Assembly: GCF_002077945.1 (NCBI RefSeq)
Contig: NZ_LVYD01000046.1
Location: forward strand, 186,001 to 250,000
DNA length: 64,000 nt
Direction: 5' to 3'
DNA from: Niastella vici
GTDB lineage: Bacteria > Bacteroidota > Bacteroidia > Chitinophagales > Chitinophagaceae
Below are positions 17,937-27,291 of this stretch, piece by piece. Position 1 is the stretch's first letter. Each line of letters opens with the position of its first letter. A program made the translations under genes and the position numbers. The notes under the pieces are model-generated. The model was not told where the DNA came from and ran no database searches. It saw only the letters and a program-made list of their open reading frames with translations.

Positions 17937-18764
17937 TTATTCATGTATTGCTACAATGGGTACATGGCTGTGATAGGCGAGCTTTTTGGTATGGCTGGTC
18001 TTGAACAACCCACTCAGGAATGAGCGGTCTTTGGGCACTATCACGATGAGGTCGATATTCCTGTCTTCTACAAACTGGCTGATGGCGTCAAAGAAATCAT
18101 ACTGCCTGATGAAATAGAATTCGGGCGCATAATTCTTGAGCATAGCTTCCAGTTTGGCTCTTTCTGCCTTGTATTCATCGGTTAATTCTACATAGTGCTC
18201 GCTGTCGACATTCACTATATGCAGGCTGGGTTTAAAGAGGTCGAGCGTGGCTTTCAGCGGAGCCACGGGTATAGTGGTGTCAACATCTTTAAAGTCGCTC
18301 GCCAGCACCACATTTTTGATCTGGCGGTAATTGGCATCGGGCGGAACGATCAGTACGGGGCAGGCGCTCTCCTTGGCCATTTCGAGGGTATTGCTTCCCA
18401 TAAAGATCTGCTCGAGGCGGGTGGCCCCGGTAATGCCCATGATCACCATATCAATTGCCTGGTGGCGTACATAGCGGGTAAGGGTCTCTACCAGGGAAGT
18501 ACCTTTTTCCATAACAAACTCAATAGGTACTTGCGCTACAGCCAGCAATTCATCTTTCAACTGGCCAAGTGCCTGGGTGAGAATAACGCGGCGGTCGTCA
18601 TCATCTTCGGTAAGGGGCGAACCATCTGAGCCGCCTGTGATCTTATCAGACACATGGATCAATATGATCTTGGCATTTTGAACGTCTGCAGCCAGTTTTG
18701 CGGCAAAAGCGGCCGCGTTCTTCGATGTATCAGAAAAATCAGTTGGAACCAGCAGTTTCTTCAT
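17937..18764 (-). CDS. Universal stress protein with two UspA domains
   Basis: A 275-residue cytoplasmic protein made of two UspA folds (about 1-140 and 150-275). The first has the VPTDFSDTSKNAAAFA start and the ATP-loop-like MGITGATRLEQIFMGSNTLEMAKES ... CPVLIVP (given here in part), matching G-2x-G-9x-G(S/T) nucleotide-binding UspA proteins. The second domain is more divergent (VLASDFKDVD, VIVPKDRSFLSGLFKTSHTKKLA). Tandem UspA proteins are stress- or starvation-linked ATP binders with no single known reaction. It stands alone and has its own terminator. The upstream gap to the GH20 gene contains no recognised site. Confidence 0.9.
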   Translation of the reverse strand: MKKLLVPTDFSDTSKNAAAFAAKLAADVQNAKIILIHVSDKITGGSDGSPLTEDDDDRRVILTQALGQLKDELLAVAQVPIEFVMEKGTSLVETLTRYVRHQAIDMVIMGITGATRLEQIFMGSNTLEMAKESACPVLIVPPDANYRQIKNVVLASDFKDVDTTIPVAPLKATLDLFKPSLHIVNVDSEHYVELTDEYKAERAKLEAMLKNYAPEFYFIRQYDFFDAISQFVEDRNIDLIVIVPKDRSFLSGLFKTSHTKKLAYHSHVPIVAIHE

Positions 18765-18902
18765 GTGTATTTGATTGTTTTTGGGAAGTTACAAATTAAT
18801 GATCATTCAATAAAGAGGATCAATCGTTTGCATTAATTTTCCGTAATGTTGGCGCAGAAATTCCCTTAATTTTAAACCAGTCACGAACAATAAACGCCTA
18901 AT

Positions 18903-20810
18903 ATGAAATCACTCAGCTTGTTATTTGCCAGTTTCTGGATGCTTGCTAAAGTTTTTGCTCAAACCTCCACTGATATTGCCATTATTCCGCAGCCGGTTTC
19001 CCTCGAAAAAACGAACGCCCGGTTCAGTTTAAATAACCAAACGAAGGTAACGGCTGATGCCAAAAATGCCGATGTGCAGCGCGTAGTGCGGTTTTTTGCT
19101 GACCAGGTTCACCTGGCTACGGGTTTTACCCTGGCGGCTGCCCCTGCAGCCGTTAAAGCCAATACAATTGGTTTTAAGCTGAACAAAACAGCCGACCAAA
19201 CCCTGGGAAAAGAAGGGTATTTAATAAATGTAACCCCCACCAGTGTGCAGGTGACTGCCAACGATGCGGCCGGTTTGTTTTATGGCGTACAAACTTTATT
19301 ACAATTGCTGCCCAAAGAAATTGAAAGCCATTCGGTGGCGAAAAAAACAGCCTGGGTCATTCCCGGCGTAAAGATCACCGATTATCCCCGTTTTGCCTGG
19401 CGCGGTTTGATGTTTGATGTGGTGCGCCACTTCTTTACCAAAGAACAGGTAAAAGAGTATATCGACGAAATGGTGAAGTATAAATACAATTTACTGCACT
19501 TACACCTCACTGATGACCAGGGCTGGCGCGTTGAAATAAAATCGCTGCCAAAGCTTACCGAAGTGGGCGCCTGGCGGGTCGATAAAACCGGCACCTTCGG
19601 CACGTTTACGCCACCTGCCGAAAATGAACCGCGTACCTACGGTGGTTTTTATACCCAGGACGATATAAAAGAACTGATAAAATATGCGGCCGACCGGTTT
19701 GTGAACATTCTCCCCGAAGTAGATGTACCGGGGCATAGTATGGCTGCCGTGGCTGCCTACCCCGAGTTGTCGTGCACACCCGGTACGTACCGCGTAGCCT
19801 CAGGCGAAAAGTTCATGCAATGGACCGATACCGGTTTTTATGCGCTCGTCGATAACACCCTGTGCCCGGCCAATGATAAAGTATACGAAGTGCTTGATAA
19901 AGTGTTCACCGAAATAGCACAGCTGTTCCCCTTTGAATATATTCATATGGGTGGTGATGAATGTGCGAAGAATTTTTGGGAGAAGAGCGACGCCATCAAA
20001 CAACTGATGCAACGCGAGAACCTGAAAGACCTGCACGAAGTGCAAAGCTATTTTGTAAAGAAAGTAGAGAAGATCATTGAATCGAAAGGTAAAAAACTGA
20101 TCGGGTGGGATGAAATTCTGGAAGGCGGTTTGGCTCCAAATGCTGCGGTGATGAGCTGGCGTGGTTCAAAAGGCGGCGCCGAAGCTGCCAAAATGCAGCA
20201 TGATGTAGTGATGAGCCCTAACAACAATGTTTACATCGATCTGATGCAGGGCGATGGGGCCATTGAGCCGCCTGTGTATAAAACGGTGCGGTTAAAAGAT
20301 TCGTACAAATTTGAACCGGTACCCGAAGGCGCCGATCCTAAATATATAAAAGGCGGACAGGCGAACCTGTGGACAGAACAGATCTACAATATGCGTCATG
20401 TGCAATATATGACCTGGCCCCGGGCTTTTGCGGTAGCGGAGTGTGTTTGGTCGCCTGCAGAAAAAAAGAACTGGAATGATTTTATACGCCGGGTAGAAGC
20501 GCATTTCGAAAGGTTCAATGTAGCCGAGATCAAGTATGCGCCCAGCATGTACGATGCTATCATCAATGTGAGCAGGGATGGCGATCAGCTGAAACTGGAG
20601 TTGAGCACTGAGGTGGAAGGACTGGATATCTATTACAGTTTTGATAATTCATTCCCCGACCGCTTTTATCCCAAATACAGCCAGCCGGTGAAAATACCCG
20701 TAGATGTGCAAAATGTTAGAGTGATCACGTACAGAGGCAAGGACCCAATTGGCCGCATGATCACGATCCCGATTGCCGAGTTGAAGAAGCGGGCCGATAA
20801 GAAGAAATAG
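18903..20810 (+). CDS. Secreted GH20 beta-N-acetylhexosaminidase
   Basis: A 635-residue enzyme with a Sec signal peptide (residues 1-20, ending FAQ). The N-terminal GH20b domain spans roughly 25-150, followed by the catalytic TIM barrel, starting at YPRFAWRGLMFDV. The catalytic Asp352-Glu353 pair lies in HMGGDECAKNFW, and a C-terminal chitobiase-type beta domain (about 550-620) completes it. It should remove terminal GlcNAc/GalNAc from chitin or glycan fragments in the periplasm or outside the cell by substrate-assisted catalysis. It is a single gene; no chitinase or SusCD pair is next to it. A hairpin terminator follows. Confidence 0.95.
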   Translation: MKSLSLLFASFWMLAKVFAQTSTDIAIIPQPVSLEKTNARFSLNNQTKVTADAKNADVQRVVRFFADQVHLATGFTLAAAPAAVKANTIGFKLNKTADQTLGKEGYLINVTPTSVQVTANDAAGLFYGVQTLLQLLPKEIESHSVAKKTAWVIPGVKITDYPRFAWRGLMFDVVRHFFTKEQVKEYIDEMVKYKYNLLHLHLTDDQGWRVEIKSLPKLTEVGAWRVDKTGTFGTFTPPAENEPRTYGGFYTQDDIKELIKYAADRFVNILPEVDVPGHSMAAVAAYPELSCTPGTYRVASGEKFMQWTDTGFYALVDNTLCPANDKVYEVLDKVFTEIAQLFPFEYIHMGGDECAKNFWEKSDAIKQLMQRENLKDLHEVQSYFVKKVEKIIESKGKKLIGWDEILEGGLAPNAAVMSWRGSKGGAEAAKMQHDVVMSPNNNVYIDLMQGDGAIEPPVYKTVRLKDSYKFEPVPEGADPKYIKGGQANLWTEQIYNMRHVQYMTWPRAFAVAECVWSPAEKKNWNDFIRRVEAHFERFNVAEIKYAPSMYDAIINVSRDGDQLKLELSTEVEGLDIYYSFDNSFPDRFYPKYSQPVKIPVDVQNVRVITYRGKDPIGRMITIPIAELKKRADKKK

Positions 20811-20833
20811 AAATGGGAAAATGAAATAAAAAG

Positions 20834-20876
20834 AAAAGGTTCGATGGGGGCTATACCCTTCGAACCTTTTACTTTT
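20834..20876 (+). terminator. Terminator after the GH20 gene
   Basis: AAAAGGTTCGA (20834-20844) pairs with TCGAACCTTTT (20860-20870) around an inner GGG/CCC step, followed by acTTTT. Confidence 0.7.
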
Positions 20877-21384
20877 ATAAGAAAGTAGGAACGCCGGCCG
20901 TACTTTTTTTAATCCTTCACATGTACATAGGCGTTCCCCTGGCAAGAAGACTTTTTATTCAAAAAACAGGGTGAACGATTTGGTTAATGTTTCGACAATG
21001 TGTTGTAATTCAACGGGGCAGATAATCCTCCGGCAAAATACAAGTGAAAATCAAATTCACAAATTAACATTCGGGCTTTTCAAACTTATGGCAAAATATA
21101 TTTTGTCGTAATATTTAAGACAGTGATCCTGGCTACTTTTTATATATGCACTATCTATGGTCGTGGCCGTATGATCACAAGCTACACCCGGCAATTATTT
21201 TTTCGTATTCACATTATCTAATCTTTAACACCCTTACTAAACTGAAGGCGCAACGTATTTATTGCGTATTCTGTCATTTTAATAGATCACCGGCCCTTAT
21301 AAAATGTGATGATAAACGCTAAGCCGGGTAGTGGTTTCTGCATCAAAAGTCTGTACAGGTTTAGGGTTTAATCAATCATTTCTG

Positions 21385-21427
21385 AAAGGCCTCTATCCGG
21401 TTAGCCGGGAGGGGTCTTTTTTTGTAG
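21385..21427 (+). terminator. Orphan terminator-like hairpin
   Basis: AAAGGCCTCT...CCGG ttag CCGG...GGGGTCTTT can pair over about 14 bp with G-U pairs and is followed by seven T. No gene precedes it on the plus strand within 570 bp. Confidence 0.5.
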
Positions 21428-21540
21428 AAATTATGTCTCAGGGTGAAGAAATCATTGAATGAAGGCCGGTGCTGAAGTGGGGTTTATGGTTTCCTTAACA
21501 TGAATTTTATGGCTAGCGGTTGCTCAGGCACGGATAATGT

Positions 21541-21575
21541 AACCAATGGTCAATGGTCAATCGTGAATGGTGAAA
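21541..21575. repeat. Heptad array (RGTSAAT type)
   Basis: Five consecutive 7-mers: AACCAAT, GGTCAAT, GGTCAAT, CGTGAAT, GGTGAAA. The same unit recurs at 40635-40683 and 46463-46483. Confidence 0.75.
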
Positions 21576-21628
21576 GATTTCTGTGATAAGCGAACATTGA
21601 TATTTGTTAGCCAACTCGAATATAAGAA

Positions 21629-21651
21629 CCAACCCCCTTTAGGGGTTGGTG
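21629..21651. repeat. CCCCTTTAGGGG palindrome
   Basis: ACCAACCCC-cttta-GGGGTTGGT inverted repeat. A related sequence (CACCCCCTTTAGGGGATGGGG) lies at 40733-40752. Such palindromes are dispersed in many Bacteroidota genomes. Confidence 0.6.
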
Positions 21652-21684
21652 GCAAATAGGTAAGTTAAGGGGTATTATCATCAC

Positions 21685-21724
21685 AAAAGGCTTTCTTCCG
21701 GCTTTGCCGGGAGGGAGCCTTTTT
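21685..21724 (+). terminator. Second orphan terminator-like hairpin
   Basis: AAAAGGCT (21685-21692) pairs with AGCCTTTT (21716-21723), with an inner TTCCGG/CCGGGA stem. It resembles the hairpin at 21385 in its CCGG core. Confidence 0.5.
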
Positions 21725-21797
21725 AGCTGCATAAACCAATGGTAAACCAGCTTTGATAGTATATCGGATACGGTAAACCTTAGTGAAATGCCCGCCA

Positions 21798-21866
21798 GGG
21801 GTTGCACTGGGGTTGCACCGGAGTTGCACTGCAGCCCTGGTATCCGGTGCAACCCCGGTGCAGGGG
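21798..21866. repeat. 11-bp tandem repeat able to fold on itself
   Basis: GGGGTTGCACT, GGGGTTGCACC and GGAGTTGCACT are consecutive (21798-21830). A perfect 14-nt inverted copy, TCCGGTGCAACCCC, follows at 21843-21856, opposite GGGGTTGCACCGGA at 21809-21822, and then comes a partial further copy (GGTGCAGGGGG). Confidence 0.7.
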
Positions 21867-21977
21867 GTAGTGCAGGATGGAGTACTATTCACCCTGCTTT
21901 AGTGCGGTTAGCCCGTAAATTAGCCCTAAATAAATATACTGAACCACATTGGGCCTGAAGCTCCGGTTCCAGCCAAT

Positions 21978-22010
21978 AAAAAAGCGCCTACCAACGGTAG
22001 ACGCTTTTTT
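21978..22010 (-). terminator. Terminator of icd
   Basis: AAAAAAGCG c CTACC aac GGTAG a CGCTTTTTT is an almost perfect hairpin with A/T tails; it lies 40 bp past the icd stop. Confidence 0.85.
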
Positions 22011-22049
22011 GATAATATATAACCAGTTTATTTTGCTGATGCAGGGTGC

Positions 22050-23285
22050 TTACAGACCCATTTTCTTTTTCAGATTGGCATCAATAGCATCCAGGAATTC
22101 TTCAGTATACAGGAAGTGTTTTCCATGTTCTACTTTATTTCCGTGGATACAAACGGCCAAATCTTTAGTCATTTTACCGCTTTCAACTGTTTCTATACAG
22201 GTAGACTCTAATGTGTTGCAGAAGTCTATAAGGGCTTGGTTGCCGTCCAGTTTACCGCGGAAGGCCAAACCTCTTGTCCATGCAAAGATGGAAGCGATAG
22301 GGTTGGTGCTCGTAGGTTTACCGGCCTGGTGGTCGCGATAGTGGCGTGTTACGGTGCCATGGGCTGCTTCAGCTTCCATGGTTTTGCCGTCGGGGGTAAT
22401 GAGTACAGAGGTCATTAAGCCCAGTGAACCAAAGCCTTGTGCAACGGTGTCGCTTTGAACGTCGCCATCGTAGTTCTTACAGGCCCAAACAAAATTGCCG
22501 TTCCATTTCAGGGCGCTGGCAACCATGTCATCGATGAGGCGGTGCTCATATACGATACCGGCATCCTGGAAGGCTTTTTTAAATTCGTTGTCAAAGATCT
22601 CCTGGAAGATATCTTTGAAACGGCCATCGTACTTTTTAAGAATTGTGTTCTTAGTACTCAAATAAAGAGGCCATTTTTTGCTGAGGGCCATGTTGAAGCA
22701 GCTGCGGGCAAAACCCTTCACGCTTTCGTCGGTATTGTACATGGTCATAGCCACGCCATCGCCTTTGAAATTGAATACTTCAAAGGTTTGGGGTTCGCCA
22801 CCGCCTTCAGGAGTAAAGGTCATGGTGAGCTTGCCTTTTCCTTTGATTACGGTATCGGTAGCCCGGTACTGATCGCCAAATGCGTGACGGCCAACAATGA
22901 TGGGGGCTGTCCAGTTGGTAACCAAACGGGGGATATTGTTGATAACGATAGGTTCACGGAAAACTGTACCATCGAGGATGTTACGAATGGTACCATTGGG
23001 GCTCTTCCACATTTGTTTCAGGGAGAATTCCTTTACGCGAGCCTCATCGGGAGTAATGGTAGCACATTTGATCCCTACACCATACTGTTTAATAGCATTG
23101 GCGGCATCAACTGTAACCTGGTCGTTGGTTTGGTCGCGGTATTCAATACCCAGGTCGTAATACTTGATATCGACGTTAATGTAGGGGAGGATGAGTTTAT
23201 CCTTGATGAACTTCCAGATAATGCGTGTCATTTCATCGCCATCCAGTTCTACAACAGGATTCTGTACATTGATTTTTTGTGCCAT
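22050..23285 (-). CDS. icd: NADP-dependent isocitrate dehydrogenase, eukaryote-like type
   Basis: A 411-residue enzyme oxidatively decarboxylating isocitrate to 2-oxoglutarate with NADP+. The N-terminal segment [19 protein letters not shown], the substrate-binding [20 protein letters not shown] and the metal-binding [10 protein letters not shown] are those of the dimeric subfamily II (mitochondrial/cytosolic-like) enzymes. The C-terminal [15 protein letters not shown] also fits. Length is normal. It has its own promoter (TTG-N20-TAGGTTTG) about 31 nt upstream and its own terminator, so it is a single-gene transcription unit. Confidence 0.97.
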   Translation of the reverse strand: MAQKINVQNPVVELDGDEMTRIIWKFIKDKLILPYINVDIKYYDLGIEYRDQTNDQVTVDAANAIKQYGVGIKCATITPDEARVKEFSLKQMWKSPNGTIRNILDGTVFREPIVINNIPRLVTNWTAPIIVGRHAFGDQYRATDTVIKGKGKLTMTFTPEGGGEPQTFEVFNFKGDGVAMTMYNTDESVKGFARSCFNMALSKKWPLYLSTKNTILKKYDGRFKDIFQEIFDNEFKKAFQDAGIVYEHRLIDDMVASALKWNGNFVWACKNYDGDVQSDTVAQGFGSLGLMTSVLITPDGKTMEAEAAHGTVTRHYRDHQAGKPTSTNPIASIFAWTRGLAFRGKLDGNQALIDFCNTLESTCIETVESGKMTKDLAVCIHGNKVEHGKHFLYTEEFLDAIDANLKKKMGL

Positions 23286-23316
23286 AAATGCTTGTTTTTG
23301 CCTTCAAATAAGGGTG

Positions 23317-23347
23317 CAAACCTACAGCAGAATGGCCAAATGTGCAA
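23317..23347 (-). promoter_or_regulatory. Promoter of icd
   Basis: On the minus strand TTG (23345-23347), 20 nt, then TAGGTTTG (23324-23317), matching TTG-N17-23-TAnnTTTG. The start codon follows after 31 nt. Confidence 0.6.
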
Positions 23348-23478
23348 AAGGCTTTTTAGCTGGCAAACAGCGCACAGGAAGGATGTTTTTTCCTAAGCCC
23401 GGTACATAGTTGTACTTAATTAATGAGGTCCCCGGTCAAACACCAACTAATAATTGTTGATAAATTATAACTTGCAGT

Positions 23479-24081
23479 ATGGTTGCTATATTACAAAAGT
23501 ATATAGACCAGTTTATTGATCTTCCGGCCGAGGAACTGGAAGCGCTTATCAATTCCATTGAGGTAAGATCTGTAGACAAAAAAGTTCGCCTAACCGATGT
23601 AAACGAAACGGAGAAGTACCTGTACTTCGTTATAAAAGGGTTGGCGCGAAAGTTCTTTTTAAAAGGAAAAGAAGAGATAATAACCCAAATTGCCAGGGAA
23701 GGGGAGCTCATCTCTTCTTCTGTGTCGTATTTTTCAGGCATGCCTTCGGGATATGTGATAGAGACCATTGAGCCCACCACTTTTTATTCCCTGCACCATG
23801 ACAGAGCAGAACAGTTATATCTCCGCTACCCTAAACTGGAACGGTTAAGCCGTTTGGTGATCACTGAATTATTTTTGCAAAAAGAAAAATGGGAACTGGA
23901 ACGCATCCGTTTTAGCACAAAAGAACGCTTTTTGCGTTTTATGACTGAAAATCCGGAATTGTTTCAGCGGGTGCCGCAAAAATACCTGGCATCTTACCTG
24001 AACATAAAGCCTGAAACATTCAGCCGGCTTAAGCATCTGTTGAGAGCCAAAAAGAACTCAGATGCTCCTTATCTTAAATGA
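23479..24081 (+). CDS. Crp/Fnr-family regulator, first of a tandem pair
   Basis: A 200-residue protein with an N-terminal cyclic-nucleotide-binding-like beta barrel (residues 20-120) and a C-terminal Crp-type helix-turn-helix. The latter is visible as RVPQKYLASYLNIKPETFSRLK near the C-terminus (shown here in two parts: RVPQKYLASYLN and IKPETFSRLK). The barrel lacks the Cys cluster of Fnr, so an oxygen-sensing iron-sulfur role is unlikely, and the cAMP phosphate-binding motif is not evident. This fits the many Bacteroidota Crp-like regulators with unknown ligand. A close paralogue starts 9 bp downstream. Confidence 0.88.
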   Translation: MVAILQKYIDQFIDLPAEELEALINSIEVRSVDKKVRLTDVNETEKYLYFVIKGLARKFFLKGKEEIITQIAREGELISSSVSYFSGMPSGYVIETIEPTTFYSLHHDRAEQLYLRYPKLERLSRLVITELFLQKEKWELERIRFSTKERFLRFMTENPELFQRVPQKYLASYLNIKPETFSRLKHLLRAKKNSDAPYLK

Positions 24082-24090
24082 TATTTTTTT

Positions 24091-24705
24091 ATGGGGGAGA
24101 AAAATATTGTTGCCAGGGAATGTTATGAACAGTTACTGGGCCATCTGCAGCGGTTTTCAGCAATAAGCCGCGAAGGGGTAGAACAATTAATTCCTTATCT
24201 GGAGATCCGCCGGTTCGACAAAAAAAAGAAGCTCGTAAACCTGGGCGACATGGAAGATTACCTGAATGTAGTGATCAAAGGGCTCGTTCGTAAATACGTT
24301 CCATCTTCCATCAGGGGTGAAGTTACCCTGCAGCTGGCCACCGAAGGCCACGTTATTCAATCAGAAATTTCCTTTCATCATAGGGTACCGTCAGATGTGG
24401 TTATTCAAGCCCTGGAACCCACCGTGCTTGTATCAATGCATTACCTTCGCATGCAGGAGGCGCTTGATAAAGTGCCGGAAGCCGAAGCACTGGGCCGCTC
24501 TATCATAATGCAGATGTTCATTAAAAAAGACGCCCGCTATTTCGATCAGTTAAAAACGAGTACCAGAGAGCGCTTTATCGATTACATGAACAACCACCCG
24601 CATATGCTGCAACGGGTTCCGCAAAAGATCCTGGCTTCATACCTCAATATTAAACCCGAAACATTCAGCCGGTTGAAACACCTTCTCTTTCAAAAAAAGC
24701 TATAA
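24091..24705 (+). CDS. Crp/Fnr-family regulator, second of a tandem pair
   Basis: A 204-residue paralogue of the preceding gene. It shares the domain order, the segment 'IKGLVRKY/IKGLARKF' in the barrel and an almost identical recognition region ending NIKPETFSRLKHLL. The 9-bp spacing means the pair is cotranscribed. Similar recognition helices suggest overlapping DNA targets, while the barrels have diverged, so the two may respond to different signals or form a heterodimer. Targets are unknown. It converges on mntH with only 2 bp between stop codons. Confidence 0.88.
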   Translation: MGEKNIVARECYEQLLGHLQRFSAISREGVEQLIPYLEIRRFDKKKKLVNLGDMEDYLNVVIKGLVRKYVPSSIRGEVTLQLATEGHVIQSEISFHHRVPSDVVIQALEPTVLVSMHYLRMQEALDKVPEAEALGRSIIMQMFIKKDARYFDQLKTSTRERFIDYMNNHPHMLQRVPQKILASYLNIKPETFSRLKHLLFQKKL

Positions 24706-24707
24706 GC

Positions 24708-26588
24708 CTATAAATTAACTACGAGTATCGGTATTTTCAACTCGTGCCGCACCGAGTTGATGGTTTCTCCATACAACCAGTCTTTGATACCACTGTGGCG
24801 GTGGGCGCCAATGACCAGCATATCGGCTTTGGATTCTTTTATAATGCGAACGATTTCCCCGGCCCGGTCGCGGAAACCAAGATGGCTGGTTGCAATGAGG
24901 CCCTGATCGTGCAGTTGTTGCACATACGATTGCAACCGCGCTTCGTCGTTACGGGTTTCAAAATCATCGCTTTCCTGACCCAGCAAACGGGCCGAAGCGC
25001 TTTCCACCACATGTATCAACAGGTATTCTGCATTGCCCTGGCCCTGCCCAATGGCGTGTGACAGCAGGGTATCATCATGCTCACCAAAATCAAGTGCTAC
25101 CGCAATCTTTTTATAAGAAGGAATGGTGAGTTTTTGCAAGCCTTCAATTTGCTTATGCAATTGAATGGATCCTGCTGCCCTTTTGTTAAAGAACGGATAG
25201 AAAATAATATACACCAGCAAGCCAAGGAAAGTGGCGCCGCCTGCAATGATAAGCACCTTCCAGAATATATTGGTTGATGTGGCAAAAAACGAACTGACCT
25301 GATCAAACAGCATGCGAAGGTTGAGGTACACCAGCACTACGGTCACTAACCAGGCTGCCACCTGCACAATGGGTTTAATTGTAAAATCGCCCATTGTTTT
25401 TTTATCGCTTACAAAATGGATCAGGGGAATGATGGCAAAGCCCAATTGCAGGCTAAGGATAACCTGGCTTAATACCAGCAGGCCATCAACTTCCTTTTCG
25501 CCGGAGATCGCAATTACTAAAATGGCGGGAATAATGGCCAGCAACCGGGTGATCAGCCGGCGCATCCAGGGGTTGATGCGTAAGCGCAGGTATCCTTCCA
25601 TTACGATCTGCCCCGCCAGGGTGCCCGTGATGGTAGAGCTTTGTCCGGCCGCGATCAACGCAACGGCAAATAATACCGGTGCTACCTTTGATCCTAATAA
25701 ACCCGACAGCAACTGATGCGCCTCTTTGATCTCGGCCACTTCAACCAGGCCCTTTTTAAAAAAGGTGGTTGCTGCCAGTACCAATATGGCGGCATTCACC
25801 AGGAATGCCACATTAAGGGCAATGGCTGAATCAATAAAGCTCCATTTAAGGGCTTGTTTAATACCTTCTTTTGTTCGGGCAATTTTACGGGTTTGCACCA
25901 GTGCAGAATGCAAATACAAATTGTGCGGCATTACCGTAGCGCCAATGATACCGATGGCAATATATAAAGCCTGTTCGTTGGGCAGGGTAGGAACCAGGCC
26001 GGTGGCCATTTCGCCAAAATTTGGTTTGGCCATAAGAATTTCTATCAGGAAAGAGAGCCCCACAATAGCGACCAGTCCAATAATAAAGGCTTCCATTTTA
26101 CGTATGCCAAGCTGCTGCAGGAACAACAATAGAAAGGTATCTAAAACAGTTATTGATACCCCCCAGATAAGCGGTAACCCTGTAAGCAGATTGATGCCAA
26201 TGGCCATCCCCAAAACTTCGGCCAGGTCGCAGGCAGCAATAGCTATTTCTGCGAGCACATATAACATAAAGTTTACAGAGCGGGAATATGTTTCGCGGTT
26301 GGCCTGCGCCAGATCGCGCCCGCGAACTATACCCAGACGGGCCGAGAGGGTTTGCAGCAACAGGGCCATCAGGTTGCTCATCAATAAAACCCAGATAAGC
26401 GTATAGCCAAAATGGCTGCCACCGGCCAGGTCGGTAGCCCAGTTACCGGGGTCCATATAACCTACACTCACCAGGTAGGCAGGACCGAAAAAAGCAAGGA
26501 TACGCCGCCAGCCTATACTTTTCGTACTTATATCAACTGATCCATGTACCTCACTTAACGATGCTTCCCCTTTTATTCTATTCCTCAT
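24708..26588 (-). CDS. mntH: Nramp-family divalent metal transporter fused to a UspA domain
   Basis: A 626-residue protein. Residues about 25-450 form an Nramp (MntH) transporter with eleven or so membrane segments and the metal-site motifs MDPGNW in helix 1 and TVMPHNLYLHS in helix 6. After a short extra membrane region (440-475), residues about 495-626 form a universal-stress-protein domain (KKIAVALDFGEHDDTLL ... VIGAHRHSGIKDWLYGETI, given in part). It should import Mn2+ with protons, with the cytoplasmic UspA domain a likely nucleotide-binding regulator. It overlaps the start-proximal mntR by 11 bp, so the two are translationally coupled. Confidence 0.93.
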   Translation of the reverse strand: MRNRIKGEASLSEVHGSVDISTKSIGWRRILAFFGPAYLVSVGYMDPGNWATDLAGGSHFGYTLIWVLLMSNLMALLLQTLSARLGIVRGRDLAQANRETYSRSVNFMLYVLAEIAIAACDLAEVLGMAIGINLLTGLPLIWGVSITVLDTFLLLFLQQLGIRKMEAFIIGLVAIVGLSFLIEILMAKPNFGEMATGLVPTLPNEQALYIAIGIIGATVMPHNLYLHSALVQTRKIARTKEGIKQALKWSFIDSAIALNVAFLVNAAILVLAATTFFKKGLVEVAEIKEAHQLLSGLLGSKVAPVLFAVALIAAGQSSTITGTLAGQIVMEGYLRLRINPWMRRLITRLLAIIPAILVIAISGEKEVDGLLVLSQVILSLQLGFAIIPLIHFVSDKKTMGDFTIKPIVQVAAWLVTVVLVYLNLRMLFDQVSSFFATSTNIFWKVLIIAGGATFLGLLVYIIFYPFFNKRAAGSIQLHKQIEGLQKLTIPSYKKIAVALDFGEHDDTLLSHAIGQGQGNAEYLLIHVVESASARLLGQESDDFETRNDEARLQSYVQQLHDQGLIATSHLGFRDRAGEIVRIIKESKADMLVIGAHRHSGIKDWLYGETINSVRHELKIPILVVNL

Positions 26589-27246
26589 ATTTCACAAATA
26601 CGTTTTTTGCTACGTGTTCACTAATGGTTACGGGTGACTGATTTTTTATTTTTAATTCGAGCGAATTATCAAAGGCAAACTTTTTCTTTACTTCGAGCCG
26701 GGTGCCAAGGGCAATGTGTTTGTGGTTCAATAATTCAAGGATCTCTGCCGACTGATCGCCGATGCCGCTTACTTCGGCCTGTTGGTTCACGGGCAGGTTC
26801 AACAGATCGACCTGCCGGGGGAGCGTAAACCGGCCCTGGCTATCGGGGATGGGATCGCCGTGCGGATCGGTTTTAGGGAACCCTAAAAATTCATCGAGGC
26901 GGTCGACCAGTTTTTTGCTGCTGATGTGTTCCAGCTCTTCGGCCATTTCATGCACTTCATCCCAGCCAAAACGCAATTTTTCAACCAGGAAATATTCCCA
27001 TAACCGGTGTTTACGAATGATCTGCAAGGCTACTTTTCGCCCTTCCGTGCTCAGTTTAAACCCCTTATATTTTTCATACAATAATAATTTCTGGGCTTTC
27101 AGTTTCTTCAGCATATCGGTCACTGAAGCCGGGCGGGTTTGCATTTCACTGGCAACATCGTTGGTGGTTACAGTACCGTGTATTTCCTGCAGGTGAAAGA
27201 TCGCTTTCAGGTAATTCTCCCTGCTGCTCGAATATTTTGGACCCAT
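26578..27246 (-). CDS. mntR: DtxR/MntR-family metal-dependent repressor
   Basis: A 222-residue regulator with an N-terminal winged helix (TTNDVASEMQTRPASVTDMLKKL), the metal-binding and dimerisation domain (HRLWEYFLVEKL ... HEMAEELEHI, with the usual Glu/His ligands), and a C-terminal FeoA/SH3-like domain (about 150-222). It is the first gene of an operon with the Nramp transporter, which it probably represses when Mn2+ or Fe2+ is plentiful. A palindrome of the type bound by this family lies about 45 bp upstream of the start. Mn versus Fe specificity is inferred from the Nramp partner. Confidence 0.93.
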   Translation of the reverse strand: MGPKYSSSRENYLKAIFHLQEIHGTVTTNDVASEMQTRPASVTDMLKKLKAQKLLLYEKYKGFKLSTEGRKVALQIIRKHRLWEYFLVEKLRFGWDEVHEMAEELEHISSKKLVDRLDEFLGFPKTDPHGDPIPDSQGRFTLPRQVDLLNLPVNQQAEVSGIGDQSAEILELLNHKHIALGTRLEVKKKFAFDNSLELKIKNQSPVTISEHVAKNVFVKYEE

Positions 27247-27291
27247 ACGATTGTTATTTTAATACGAAGAACACCTGCTTTTATTGCTTAC

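Larger units (their letters stand above)
20811..22049. other. 1.2-kb convergent gene-free region with hairpins and repeats
   Basis: No credible protein frame was found between the GH20 and icd stops; the small frames at 21607-21892 read as non-coding. The region carries the GH20 and icd terminators, two further terminator-like hairpins (21385-21427 and 21685-21724), a heptad array, a CCCCTTTAGGGG palindrome and an 11-bp tandem repeat. The orphan hairpins could end small RNAs, but I see no convincing promoter for them. Confidence 0.6.

Noticed and set aside
21607-21892. Small minus-strand frames in the 20.8-22.0 kb gap
   Set aside because: Their translations have repeat-driven, non-natural composition and the region is dominated by hairpins and short repeats.
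20811-22049. tRNA, tmRNA or rRNA genes in the large gap
   Set aside because: No cloverleaf, TTCGA loop with CCA end, or conserved rRNA segment was seen; the hairpins look like terminators.
22437-23396. A 319-codon plus-strand frame opposite icd
   Set aside because: It is antisense to a fully recognised isocitrate dehydrogenase and has no family features.
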